Part shown: positions 23,571 to 34,599 of the stretch, one piece after another
How positions within the stretch are numbered: the stretch's first letter is position 1
How the letters are laid out: the number at the start of each line of letters is the position of its first letter
From: Podocnemis expansa
Lineage: Eukaryota; Chordata; Testudines; Podocnemididae
Assembly (NCBI GenBank): GCA_007922195.1
Contig: ML682120.1
Coordinates: 74,808 to 138,807 of the forward strand
Direction: 5' to 3'
DNA: 64,000 nucleotides
The notes under the pieces: generated by a model
The model's database searches: none
What the model was told of the DNA's origin: nothing
Seen by the model: the letters and a program-made list of their open reading frames with translations, nothing else
Position numbers and translations under genes: made by a program

Positions 23571-24984
23571 AATTGTTCATAGTCTTGTTTTTCATCATTT
23601 GCATTACAGATGCCGCCAGGGAGATTGGGACCACACTATGGTGGCAGCTGTTCAGACAAACAAACAGTTTCTGCCCAGAAGAGCTTATAAAGTAACTAGA
23701 GAAATGGATGGAAAGATTGTTATCAATCATCCTTCTACATATGTGAATGGATGCTTACAGTGATTCAGGGCCAGGTTTTCCAGATAGTGAAGCACATTGG
23801 CTGCAGCTGAGCTCTTTTGAAAATCTGGCCTCAAATGACCTGCCCATGACCACAGATGAGATCTGTGGCAAAGCCAGAAACTGAATGAGGATTTTTTGAG
23901 TCTTAATCCAGTATTCAAACACAAAACTATACATTCTGTTTAAGGTTTCTTTCCCTTAGTCAGTTCACTGTGCACATTGTCTAGTCTATTATTCTCTTTT
24001 CAACTCTTATATCCTGTGATACCCTTAATTTCTAATGAAAAAGCTGAAAGAATAATGAAGGTTTATGATGAAGGAAGGGTTAAAAATAGTACATGTAATA
24101 AGTAAACACAGTGTATCATATCTTCAAGACTGACACACATCATTTTCAAATTAGTTTAGAAAATTATAGCACAGAGCAAGGTGGAGACAATTTTAATTAC
24201 ACCCAGTTTCCTCATTAAAATTTAATCTTATTAATATTAAGATCTCATTAAAAATTAAATTCTATTCAATACAGCAGCAGAGTGCAGCACTTTGGTTTCT
24301 CAAATATGTGACTCAGGAATATGTGGTCATGAATAAACAATTTCCTTATGTCAGATGATGTAAATTACCATGGTTCAATGGACCCATGACAGTTTACAAA
24401 AGCTGCTGATCTGGTTCTAAAATGACTCTATGCATGCCTAAAAATATACAAATTACCATATTTCATCAGACCAATTTTCAACTATTACAGTATCTGTCTC
24501 TTAGAGCGTCCACTGTTTCCATCAGAGGAACGTATAAATAAATTCCTGTAGTTGTACATTATTTGTGCATTTTATATTGCATAAAATGTCTATGGGGGAA
24601 TTTTTTTGCTGCTACTCCTAAGGTAAAAGTTGGCTTTGCTCTGAAAACTGAGGGAATACAAAGCTGAAAACAATATTAAAGTTACCCCTTAATAGTTATA
24701 TATGAAATGTGACCCTCCTTGTTTGCTGGAAATAATGTCAGATTGTCTCTTGTTGTTAGCTGCTTTGTCCCCAGTGAAGTCAGTAGAGGAACTGCATCCT
24801 GGTATTAGCCCTTCAGTATTCCTTTCTCCTGCATACTTTGGTACGCCAGGTGGAGTGCAGTCAGGCACATCAGGCAAGATGTGTTCTTATCAGTGTCGTT
24901 TTGTGTCCAGTGCTGACATCAGTTTAGCTGCATGAGTGAATGCATGTGTAAGTCTCTGAAGGTGCGCTCCCTCAGGATTACCCC
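23571..24984. other. non-coding, nothing firm
   Basis: TAAATTACCATGGTTCAATG (24361) resembles TAAATTACCATGGCTCAATT at 61564, another hint of duplicated unit DNA. No gene is supported. Confidence 0.35.
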
Positions 24985-25170
24985 TGGCTCAGATCTCTAG
25001 TGGGAACTCCATTAGCACAGTGATCTAGAGCCTGGCTTGGATCTTAAGCAGGAACTCAAGTTAGTCTGGTGATCCTAAGCCAAGGTGTTCCTTTGGTTAA
25101 CACTTTGAGGTTACCTTTGGCTCAAATCTTTAGTGCGAACTCTGTTAGCCCAGTGATTTGGAGCCTAGGC
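24985..25170. repeat. three diverged ~48-bp repeats
   Basis: Units starting GGCTCAGATCTCTAGTG (24988), GGCTTGGATCTTAAGCAG (25034) and GGCTCAAATCTTTAGTGCG (about 25120) share GGAACTC...TTAG...GTGAT...AGCC. The sequence to about 25560 may belong to the same unidentified, perhaps LTR-type, element. Confidence 0.6.
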
Positions 25171-26212
25171 ATACCCCGTGTGCAAGAGGTAAACTGAGGC
25201 AACACTCAGAATGAAGGAAACCAACACGACCATGGATCTTTGTAAACAAAGGTGCGAGGCTAGACTTTATTGTAACATAACACTGTGGCAAACAATCCAC
25301 ATCAACAGATTTGTTGGCAGCATTGGTGGTCTCAGTGCAATGGAACAGCTCAACTGACAGCAGGTCTCAATGTCACCCTCTCGGCTGCATGAAGTTTGCG
25401 CTCTGGAGCTCCTATTTTTATACCCTACTTGGACTGACTGACTCAGCCCCCTTTGGGATCCACATTTACCTTGATTGGTCCACATACCCCTTTCTTGATG
25501 TCTCCCTTGACTTCATAGGTCCATACATCATTGAACATCTTTATCCATGAAGGTGTCATGGTTTGACCGAAACCTTACCTATCTCTATCCATCAGCATGT
25601 CATATTCGACCAAAACCATACCTTTGCATGGGTCACTAATCTAATACTTCCCTATCTCTTTGGCATTAGACTGACTTAATACTTTTTCAGGTACTTTTCC
25701 ATTTTTCATACTTATTATAATTTTAGCTTGTTTCTTGTCAATTCCAGTGAAGCTGAACTTCACAATTTGTTTCATGTCCATACCTTCAGTTCAGGCTCAT
25801 TGTGCATTCTGTTCAGACCCCTGTTGAATTACTTCGTTAGGCCTTGAGCCAACACCTAGACACGTCTACTCATTTTTCCTATTTTAACCTTTTATTTTCT
25901 CCTACACACATTTTATCTACAAATCAGCTAAGATGAAATAAATCCCCCAGTAAGAATCTCTACCTGCTGTGGACTACACAAGTTCTTCTCAAGAGCTGAA
26001 GTAGACAAGAATCAATCTCCTTTAAGTGGTCAATAACATTGCATAAGCTGGCCCACTCTCCATATAGGTGAATTTTCCCTTTGTAACACATGCTTTAGAA
26101 TTCGTGCAGTTGAGCTGCAATTCTTACAGGACTCAGAGAATCTTAATTTTTCACTTAAGCACTGAAAAAAGAAGGTAGGCAATTAAATTACTCTATAGAT
26201 CTATTCCAAAGG

Positions 26213-26495
26213 GGTAGCTGTATTAGTCTAGTTCAGCAAAACAAACAGGAAGTCCTTTCACAATCTTCAAAAGTGCCACAGGACCAATGTTCCCTGTAAT
26301 TTTTCATAGGATGTGTGCACAAAAAATGCATTTGTGTGCACTAATATTAGCACTTGAATTTTTTTGTGCACACTTTGTTTTGTTGTGTTAATGGGTTTCA
26401 CAACCTGTGTGCATGCACACATGCACACAGCTTAGACAGAACAGTGCGCAAGACTCCTTGTTTGTTTTGTAGATCTAGTCCTTTGAGACCTGTGC
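26213..26495. mobile_element. inverted pair of Penelope-like tails, split by a hAT
   Basis: The left half (AAAGGGGTAGCTGTATTAG...AACAAACAGGAAGTCC) is the tail on the minus strand. The right half (AAGTGCCACAGGAC, interrupted, then TCCTTGTTTGTTTTG) is the tail on the plus strand. The two tails face each other as in the larger element at 52112-53345. Confidence 0.65.
26285..26446. mobile_element. hAT MITE inserted in the PLE tail
   Basis: It starts CAATGTTCCCTGTAATTTTT and ends GCTTAGACAGAACAGTG. The flanks CACAGGAC (26277-26284) and CGCAAGAC (26447-26454) match at 6 of 8 positions. Removing it restores the PLE phrase GCCACAGGACTCCTTG. Confidence 0.75.
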
Positions 26496-26499
26496 TAAG

Positions 26500-26950
26500 T
26501 GGACTGCATGGTGTCACTGGCTGGGCAGCCATTTTAACCCTGGATTCTGTGAGCTAAGATAGAAGGTGACTCATGCTCAAGGTAAGCAGTTTCAGAACCT
26601 TCAGCAGCAAAGTCTAAGTTTATTTCCCTGTTTCATTTAATAACATCTTTACTATCTGTTAATTATAGTAACTTGTTGCCTTTGTGTCCGTAATCATCTC
26701 TAGATTTTGAGGTGTCATTGCGTGACTCCCCAGGGCTGACAGAACTGTGAAATTCAGAGGCTTCCTTAAAACAAGGGATTTCAAAGCACAAGAGATTTTA
26801 TTAGCATATCATCCATGGGAAGTGCTGTGTTATTATAATGGTAATACTAGGTTTCTGGGTTTGGACAACCCATTATTGAGTAAGAGTGTCACTTTAAAAC
26901 AGGCGTGTCAAAGCTGATCATTTCATTCCCCTAAATAGGTCATGGATCAG
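26500..26950 (+). repeat. beta-keratin-unit flank block, copy 4
   Basis: GGGCAGCCATTTTAACCCTG, GAGGTGTCATTGCGTGACTC and TATTATAATGGTAATACTAG align in order with the next block (28090-28500). Confidence 0.5.
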
Positions 26951-28089
26951 GGAGCTGGAATGTGGAGTTATGTCATGTTCATCAAAAGTAGCTTTGCTTT
27001 TTATTTCACAGTTTGCGAAGCTTAGAGACAGACCCTTCTCTAGAGTAAACTGGCCAGATGCCATGGTCATCAGGTTGATTCAGACCAGCTGAGACTCTGG
27101 CCCTACATTTCACCTAATATTTTTCCAGACAGTCTTAATTCTATCACCATTCTGTTGTCCTTTACTTTGTGATTGAAAGGGATAGACTATCTCTGACTAG
27201 TCTAAAGATGTATTTAGCAAGTTGCTTGTTCCCTGATTATGATTCCCTTGATGTCTCTCCTGGCTATAAGAATTTCATGATGCTACATAAAGGAAGGAAG
27301 AGCATGGATGCCTGGAACCACAATTTTGATTCAATAATTCTACCCTTATATATTGATTTTTAAAACAACTTGAGTATGCATGTGGAACATAGAGCTCTCT
27401 GAAAAACTTTGTCTTGAAGAGACCATTCTCCTCAATACAGCCACACAAACTGCAACCACTTCTCCATAATACACTTTCTCCTGGAATATTTGTGCGCTCC
27501 TACACTGATAACTAATATTAGCAAAAACTGAACCATAACTCTGTTTGAGGAAAGGCTAATGCTAGACAATACTGGCTACACTCAGCAGCAGACTTCTAAA
27601 AGGAGCTATTTTGCATCACATCAGTGCAAGCAGAATATGACAGGCAAAGAAATGTGCACAGCAGGCACGCTCAGAGATTTGCCAAGGACAGGACATGAAT
27701 TTCCCATTTTTTAATGTGTTTTTGTTTAAGGCCTAGTGCCTTTGACACTAAGCTACCAAATGACTGTGATATTAGGTGTGCTTTTTGGTATACTTGGTCA
27801 CTATATTTCAGGGAATAAGGTGTCAGGTACACTTCTTTCCAGGTTCATACATAGATCACATTTTCTGCCTCACATAGCAAATATATGCCAACTCACTGAG
27901 CTGGACTGACTCTTTAACTTTTAACATGCTGTTTCCCTGATATGGAACTGGTATGGGGGTGGGGGGTGGCAAACTCTAGCTGGGGTTAAATTTGATTGGT
28001 TCAGAAACATGAATGCCTGGATTTCAACCTTTGCTATGGGAGCAGAGCATAGTTTTATAGAAGCCACATAACCAGAATAGTACAGGATG
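26951..28089. other. non-coding, nothing recognised
   Basis: No supportable feature. Confidence 0.3.
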
Positions 28090-28500
28090 GTGTCTCTGAG
28101 AAGCCATTTTTACCTTTGGTATAGTCCAGACAAAAAGTTCCAGATGAATGGCTTCAGAACCCTTTTCTGCAACAAATTCCTTCTTTAATAAGTTTAAGTT
28201 TCTGCTGTTTGTTAATTTAATAAAGATATTGCCATTGTGTCAGTAATTACCTCTAAATATCAGTGTGTCATTTTGGGGAGTCCCTGCACTGTAACATTCA
28301 CCAGGGAAGTTCCAAGGCTTTCCTGAATGAAGAATTTCGCAGTATTTCAGAAACAGTCATTAATGTGTTACACCCGCAAAGTGTTGTGGTTAATTGTAAT
28401 ACTGTGTCATTGCTGTAGACACCCTAATATTGAGTAATGATATCTGTTGAATATAGGCATGTCCTGAACACTCATGCTCTTCACCTAAAGAGGTCAAAAT
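28090..28500 (+). repeat. beta-keratin-unit flank block, copy 5
   Basis: GAAGCCATTTTTACCTTTGG, GGCTTCAGAACCCTTTTC, TCAGTGTGTCATTTTGGGG and CCCTAATATTGAGTAATGA have counterparts at 26527, 26590, 26712 and 26870. Confidence 0.5.
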
Positions 28501-28769
28501 TCATAGGCTTGGCGTTTGAGACTATTGACTGGTCTTTAACATGTATCTTGTCTTTGTTTTCATAAAGCTTCATTTTTAAAAAAAAAATTGGTAGGTCAGA
28601 GCCTGCGTCGGTGTAGACTGTCAAAGATCCATCAACTTCTATAACAATACACTGATTTACATCCACTGAGCCTCTCGTCATATATTTTAAGTAATATCTT
28701 ACAAAGAGATTCCAGCTCTGTCATTGATTTGTTTTCCTGTATTCTGTGTTGTAAAAGGATGGTCGTGTG

Positions 28770-29076
28770 CAGGGCTGGCCTTACTGTGAGCCAACAGGCA
28801 GACATGGTTTCAGGTGACAGTTCTTAGGAGTGCCTAGCACCCCCAAAGATCAGGCTGGCTCCTACCTCTTCAGATCTTTCCTAGCAGCTCAGGCATTGTT
28901 AGTCAACCTGCAGCTTAAGTCATGTAGACAGAGTGCACTTTAAATCCCTCTGCAGGCAGATTCTGGAGATTTATGCACTTTGGAAAACCATTTTCAACCT
29001 CGATGAATGAGAAAGGGGGGGGGGGCGCCAAATCAAAATTTGGCTTGGGGCACCACAACTCCTTGAGCCAGCCCTG
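28770..29076. mobile_element. non-autonomous hAT element, perfect 8-bp TSD
   Basis: TIRs are CAGGGCTGGCCTTA and TTGAGCCAGCCCTG. GTCGTGTG lies at 28762-28769 and 29077-29084. Confidence 0.92.
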
Positions 29077-29296
29077 GTCGTGTGTGTGTGATGTGAACAA
29101 ATTTATTTAGCAGGCTACCTGCTGCTTATTTAAAATTCCCATGACCTTCAATCATTTCCCATTACCCTTTGGATTTAACTCAGAGATGGAAAGGAAGGGT
29201 GGGGACTTATGATTTGGTGGTTCAGATCTGAAGGATTTAAAGCCATGATTTTCAAAAGAGACTACTGATTTTTGCTTCCCACATAGATACACCTTA

Positions 29297-29487
29297 CAGA
29301 AGTGGTTTTCATATCTTTTTTCCCTCAGGACCCAGTTGAAAAGAGTCATTTATGCCCATGAGCCAACAATTACATCTTAGAGTAATGCATTCCAGTCTTT
29401 TGGTGGTGGCACCAGGGGTGCCATGACCTAGTATCCAAGGGTCTGTGACCCAGTACTGGACCATAATCCTGCGTTTGAAAACCACTG
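29297..29487. mobile_element. hAT MITE
   Basis: Ends are CAGAAGTGGTTTTCA and TTTGAAAACCACTG. The interior GTGACCCAGTACTGGACC is shared in part with the sequence at 61265. The flanks overlap only partly (CCTTA), so the TSD is not clean. Confidence 0.65.
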
Positions 29488-31640
29488 CCTTAAGTAGCCT
29501 GTTTTACCAGAGGCAGGGAGCACAGGACTGTATTTAAAAAAAAAATAACCACATAGACCTCTCCAAGGTGTATCCAGTTAGGTGCTTAGAAAAAGAGGTT
29601 CCCCAATCTCTAGGCACTTTTGAAAACTTTAGTCTTCACTTTAGCCATTGACACAATGAGAAATGTTGGATAATCACTCAAATCTTCTCTTTGATCACCC
29701 CCTATATTATATTCAGCTCAGCTGTTTCCCACTTAACCCCTTAACCCTCCACACAACCTCACTAGGAGCAGGGCAGTGGCCAGCTGAGTTGAGTTTGCTT
29801 AGGTGTTCTCTAAAGAGATGCCAGAGTTTCCTTGCACCACCTACCGAATCACATCCTATTTTATTGACCATACACCAATAGCCCATGTTTACCTCCATCC
29901 CCCTTATCTTGTGTGGAGAGAGGAACAAAGGGACATTCAGTCTCTTTTTTTACTCCAATGAAGATTTCCCTCCCACTAGGTTTATTGATGGCAGATGGGT
30001 CTTATGCTTGGGAGGTTATGTTGGAATATTTATGGAGGAATGTGACTATATACAAATATACATGTCACTACTGACACCTGTTGGTGGACAGGGACAAGAG
30101 CAGCCCAGAAACGCCTGAGTACTCCAAAGAGACAAGGGCCCCATAAAGGAGGGAACTCTCTGCTGCCATCTCTTGGTGAGCCTGGGAAATAACTGGAGAG
30201 GTCTTAATTGCATTTCAGTTATGTGATAAGTTTGGGGCATTTTGGTTATACTAAGTTTAAATTTTGAGTTCGAGGGTACTAAAAATGTTGTTTTTGTTAC
30301 TGGGAAATGAAAAGATGAGAGGACTGTACCAAATGAGCCTGGAGTGAAGGGTCATCCAAACTGCAACCATTTTTTGTCTTGGTGGGAAGCAGTCCATGGA
30401 CAAACCATAACCGGAAAAGATGCGAATGGCAGAAGGTCTCTTTGTTCTGCCAGAAATGCATCAATCATAGTAAGCCTTAGCCACAATGTATCCCATTGTG
30501 GAGCCTCTGCAGGGAGGTTGAAGAAAATAGAATGATAGAAGGTTCTGAACAGAGCTAACATGAGGCGGATGACTGTACTTACCTGACTCTCACTAAAGCC
30601 ACCTACCAGAGGAGCTTTGGTGCAGGGCTCTTTACCCAGCAATCATGGGTCAGAGCATCCCAGGAATCACTTCTCTTAGGGGCTGGAAATTAACAGGCCA
30701 ATTTCTTGTACTCCTACAGCTGTGGACAACAAAAACTGGGGAGCATGGTAATGGCTAATAAAAGTCACCATTCACAGTTCTAAGACATCCTGCTGGGAGA
30801 GCGGGAGGATTGTCTCACTTAAAAGCTAGTGTTAATTTAATTGCTGGCTTTCCCATACTTATTCTATCCCTTCCTCCCCCATCAAGTTCTTTGTATTGCT
30901 TCCTTGCAATCAGAGTGGGGAAGTACTGCCTATCTAGGGTGCCCAGTCTGGTCTATATAGTCTTCCAGGTTTCTTGGTGGGAGCACAAACTGTTGTTACT
31001 TAAGTTTTCAGAAGAAACCTAGCCAAAAATTAACCCAGAGCTTTTTGTTGCTGACAATAGGTGGCAGAAGTGGTACATACCATCTTAATGTATGTTGTGG
31101 TGATTAACCACTATGCTTAATTTACTGCTTGGGGCAAGTCAGAATTGTATCTAGGTTAGAGATGCGCAAATAATGGATTATTTTTCTCATCTGCTAGCAA
31201 GTCTCAAAAATCCAAAAGATAAAATAAAAATGTTGGCGATTGAATCAAAAATAATTTTTTAAAAATGTTTTCGGCAAGTAAATAAAGTCTGGTCCAATGG
31301 AACATTTGGTTTCACCTGAATTTAAACTTTAATTTAGGTTGCAAGCCTTTTTTGGCATTTTAATTTTTTTTAAAAAGGAAGTTTCAAAAACAAAGGCCAT
31401 TATGAAAAAAATCAAATTAAATATTTTGATTTTTGAGGGGCTGGGGGAGGATTTTTGTTGCATTTTTTTCCTCCCTGAACTATAACAAACAATCTGTGAA
31501 ATTGGCATGTATCAGTGAAATATTCTGATATAGCTGAATTGACATTTTCTGTGGAAAATTAGTTTTGTTTGAATTTTTTCATCCAGCCCTACTTTAGTTT
31601 ACCCTTTATTCTAATCTGTCCTCCCTCCTGACTTCATTTG
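29488..31640. other. non-coding, nothing firm
   Basis: No supportable gene. AT-rich with several A or T runs (about 31250-31450). Confidence 0.3.
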
Positions 31641-31719
31641 GGGGCAGGTGCAGTTTTAGAAAGCCTGGAATGGTAAGTATGGAGGACTATGACATTCCCA
31701 GAATTGTGGGATTGATCTG

Positions 31720-31980
31720 TGGCTGGAACTGAACGTCATACCGAAAAGACTTCCCAGAATCTACCCAAGTGGTGAATTTAACGCTCTCTATGCAGCTGGT
31801 CAAGTCTTCCTATGGCTGTGTGTCCATATGTAGGTGGGCAGATGGTGTTTTTATCCAAATATCCATTTTGACCATGTCATGCCAATCAGGTCAAAGGATG
31901 ACTCAAGGCTTGCACTGAGCAGCTTCAACCATCTTTCCCTATGAAGACAACATTTATTTCCTAGCATCATACTCTTGCTC
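31720..31980 (+). repeat. beta-keratin-unit flank block, copy 6, upstream of pseudogene B
   Basis: CATTTTGACCATGTCATGCC (about 31864) parallels CATTTTGACTCATGTCATAC at 4250. Here the block leads directly to a beta-keratin exon remnant 100-200 bp further on, which links these blocks to the gene units. Confidence 0.5.
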
Positions 31981-32049
31981 ATGTGCCTACACAGTCCCTA
32001 TTATATTACTGTGTATTATGTTTATTCTGCTCTAGCCTGTGTATTTCAG

Positions 32050-32760
32050 ATTTACCTCCATTGCAGAAAAGTGGTCTTGCTCAGACAAGGGTTAACAGGC
32101 AAAGCTATGCACAATGAAGAACATGATATGACACCCTTTGTTAACAGCTGCAGTGAGCCATGAGTTAGGAGTGCCCCAATTTGAGAGTAGTGCTTTTCTC
32201 ACCAGGGTGCAGTGAGCCCCCATTTTCTGGCACAGCCCCTGAGTCTGCACAGGCGGCTTTCAGTTATGTGGCCAGAAACTGCTTGAGACACTCCAGTTGC
32301 TAGCTTGCAAGTGGACCTGTGTGAGACCTGTGTGAGAAGGAAAGACAGAGAGGTGGCAAGATGAGGCCCGCCTGGTTGCTGTAGCTGTAAGCAGAGCAGA
32401 GATGCCAGTGTGGGTGCCTCTGGCCACAGCTGCTGGCTGGCTCCACAGCTGCAGCAAAGAAATTCACACTGCTGCCTGCATGGCCATCCTTAGGGCCACC
32501 CTAGCCCACCTGGGCCCACTTGTGGCTACATCCTTGCTTCCCACTTCTGGTTGTCATGACATTACTGAAACCAAATGAAAGCAATTTCCCTCAGGAAAGT
32601 AAATTGGACTCCTTAATAACATGCAATCAGCCACTTATTTTGTTCATTCAATTCCTTGGGTTCATATGCTTTTGGGAGTTCATACACTTACTTCCACATA
32701 CTCAGCATTGTCTTCCCACTAGCCCAAACTGGAGGCCATGTTAAAAGCAGCACAAATACT
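32050..32760 (+). pseudogene. beta-keratin pseudogene B
   Basis: TATTTCAG (32042-32049) and the leader ATTTACCTCCATTGCAGAAAAG match the exon start of gene 2. The ATG is lost (TGGTCTTGCTC follows). After about 32165 an unrelated GC-richer stretch intervenes. From about 32550 the core box is recognisable again (GTTGTCATGACATT, then TTCCCTCAGGAAAGTAAATT for the PQESIVG region). The end GGAGGCCATGTTAA still reads as the Pro-Cys-stop seen in gene 1. Start loss, insertion and frame decay make it dead. Confidence 0.7.
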
Positions 32761-33044
32761 CATAGATTAAGTAAGATCCAGGAAATGGAAAGATACAGAT
32801 TTGTAGAGAAGTTTATGGGCAATGGGCTTTAGAAGTGCAAAGTGTCCAACACTTCACCTAAACTTGTTATGTGCTCAAAAAAACAGGCTGAGCTGAGCCT
32901 TTCTCACACTTTTTAGCTTAGGTGTATGATTGTTTCTTTTAATTGCTTCCTAGATTAGGCCTATCCTTACAATCAGCATTATCCTAACATTTTCTGGAGT
33001 AACAAAAAAAATGTAATTTAAGGTTGCTTAAAATGTGACGTGAT

Positions 33045-33560
33045 TGTCCACTTGTACAGCTGCAAAAGAGAGAGAAGAACCTTGTGTATAAAATGCATCT
33101 CCTTATAATAAGGATAATTGGCTGTAGTCTCTATTGTGTTCACACAGCACTCTTTTTCGAAACAACAGAGGTTGTTTCGAAATAAGAAATACCCTGTTCA
33201 CATGACACATGGTTGTTTCGAAGCAATGGCGTTGTTTCGAAACAACTTAAACCCCGTGTGGGGACGAAACAATGCCATCCGAACATGTTGTTTCGAAACA
33301 ACAGTGACTTGTTTCAAAATAACTGTTGCCTGAAACTGCTATTTCACTTTGAGCTTTTTTCCTTAATTTGAATTAACAGTTAATTCGAATTAAGTTCTTT
33401 CGAAATAAGGCATTATTTCGATACAAGTTGTTTCAACACAACTTGTATCGAAATAATGCCTGTGTGTGAACACAGCCTATTACAGCCCTGAAAAAATAGG
33501 GCCTAGACTCTGCAGTATTTTCTTCTGCACTATATACTCTTCTCACTCACATTTACACTA
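33045..33560 (+). pseudogene. 3'-UTR remnant of pseudogene B, split by a DNA element
   Basis: GAACCTTGTGTATAAAATGC and AATTGGCTGTAGTCTCTA lead into the element at 33134-33476. After it, TTACAGCCCTGAAAA and ATTTACACTAATCC resume the 3' flank order seen at 17055-17200. Confidence 0.6.
33134..33476. mobile_element. TTTCGAAA-arm DNA element, copy 6 (3-bp TSD CTA)
   Basis: Ends are TTGTGTTCACAC and GTGTGAACACAGC, with CTA at 33131-33133 and 33477-33479. Its arms run as in copy 5 (GAAACAACAGAGGTTGTTTC) but the GC-rich core is missing. It interrupts the 3'-flank homology of pseudogene B, so the insertion is later than the gene duplication. Confidence 0.8.
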
Positions 33561-33846
33561 ATCCTACATCATCCTATTGCCCTCTGCTTTTCTTCCACCT
33601 CCTGCCCTTCTTTTCTGTTGATACATACTCGGGCCAAATATCACCATTTTATGGAGGACCAGTTCCCAGTCAATGCTCTACTCAAGTCCCACACAAGCCT
33701 TGAAGTGAAATGAAAATTAGGCTCCTTAAAGAGCTATCGGGACTGTGCATACTGTTCCCAGTGGAGTGGACTTCACCCTTATAATAATTGTCTCAATATT
33801 CACATGACTGATGAGCAATTCTTCTTCCTGGAGAGGTGCATTTATA

Positions 33847-33848
33847 GC

Positions 33849-33905
<57 letters not shown>

Positions 33906-33907
33906 TC
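33847..33907. repeat. (TTTC)n microsatellite
   Basis: About 14 TTTC/CTTT units directly upstream of a CR1 3' end. Confidence 0.95.
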
Positions 33908-33917
33908 ACTGAACTGC

Positions 33918-34507
33918 AAAGATGTTTAAGTATTACCAGCAGATCAAGGGATGTGATCATTCCCCTCTATTTTGCACTGGTGAGGCCACATCTAGAATAT
34001 TGTGTTCAGTTTTGGGCTCCCCACTACAAAAAGTACAGGGATATGCTAGAGAGAGTTCAGAGGAGGGCAACCAAAATGATTTAAGGGCTGGAGCACAAGC
34101 CCTATGAGGAAAGACTGAAAGCATTAGGCTTATTTAGTCTGCAGAAGAGAAGATTGAGGGGGGATTTGATAGCAACCTTCAACTACTTGAAGGGTTGCTC
34201 CAAGGAGGATGGAGCTCGACTGTTCTCGGTAGTAACAGAGGACAGAACGAGGAGCAATGGTCTCAAGTTGCGGTTAGGGAGGTCGAGGCTGGATATTAGA
34301 AAAAGCTTTTTTACTAGGAGAGTGGTGAAGCCTTGGAATGAGCTCCCAAGGGAAGTGGTGGTGGCGTCTCCATCTTTGGAGGTGTTTAAGGCCCGGCTGG
34401 ACAAAACCATGACTGGGATGCTTTAGTGGGAGTGGTCCTGCCTCTGGCAGGGGGTTGGACTAGATGACCTATGAGGTCCCTTCCAACCCTATGATTCTAT
34501 GATTCTA
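33918..34507 (+). mobile_element. CR1 LINE, 5'-truncated 3' end
   Basis: Two frames (33922-34107 and 34154-34426) encode the C-terminal part of CR1 ORF2 in pieces, including [12 protein letters not shown] and the run [18 protein letters not shown] frameshift separates them. The 3' end GGTCCCTTCCAACCCTATG is followed by repeated ATTCTATG, the CR1 terminal microsatellite. The copy is close to the one at 53474-55325. Confidence 0.9.
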
Positions 34508-34534
34508 AGTGCTACCCTTGGAAAAACCTAGTGT

Positions 34535-34599
34535 CTGATAAGGTGGGATTTTCTCCCATGAAAAGTTCATGCAACAAAACAAATTTGTTAGTCTTTAAA
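34535..34599 (+). mobile_element. Penelope-like tail fragment with decayed hammerhead
   Basis: GTGGGATTTTCTCCCAT, AAGTTCATGC and TTGTTAGTCTTTAAA match the PLE tail. The core CTGATAAG and TGAAAAG are degraded. The fragment stops at the DNA element beginning at 34600. Confidence 0.65.

Noticed and set aside
26577..26590. CTCAAGGTAAG as splice donor of a non-coding first exon
   Set aside because: Not conserved in the sister blocks at 28140, 31900 or 37080, so the donor cannot be supported.
33847..33907. CRISPR-like or regulatory repeat
   Set aside because: Plain TTTC microsatellite.
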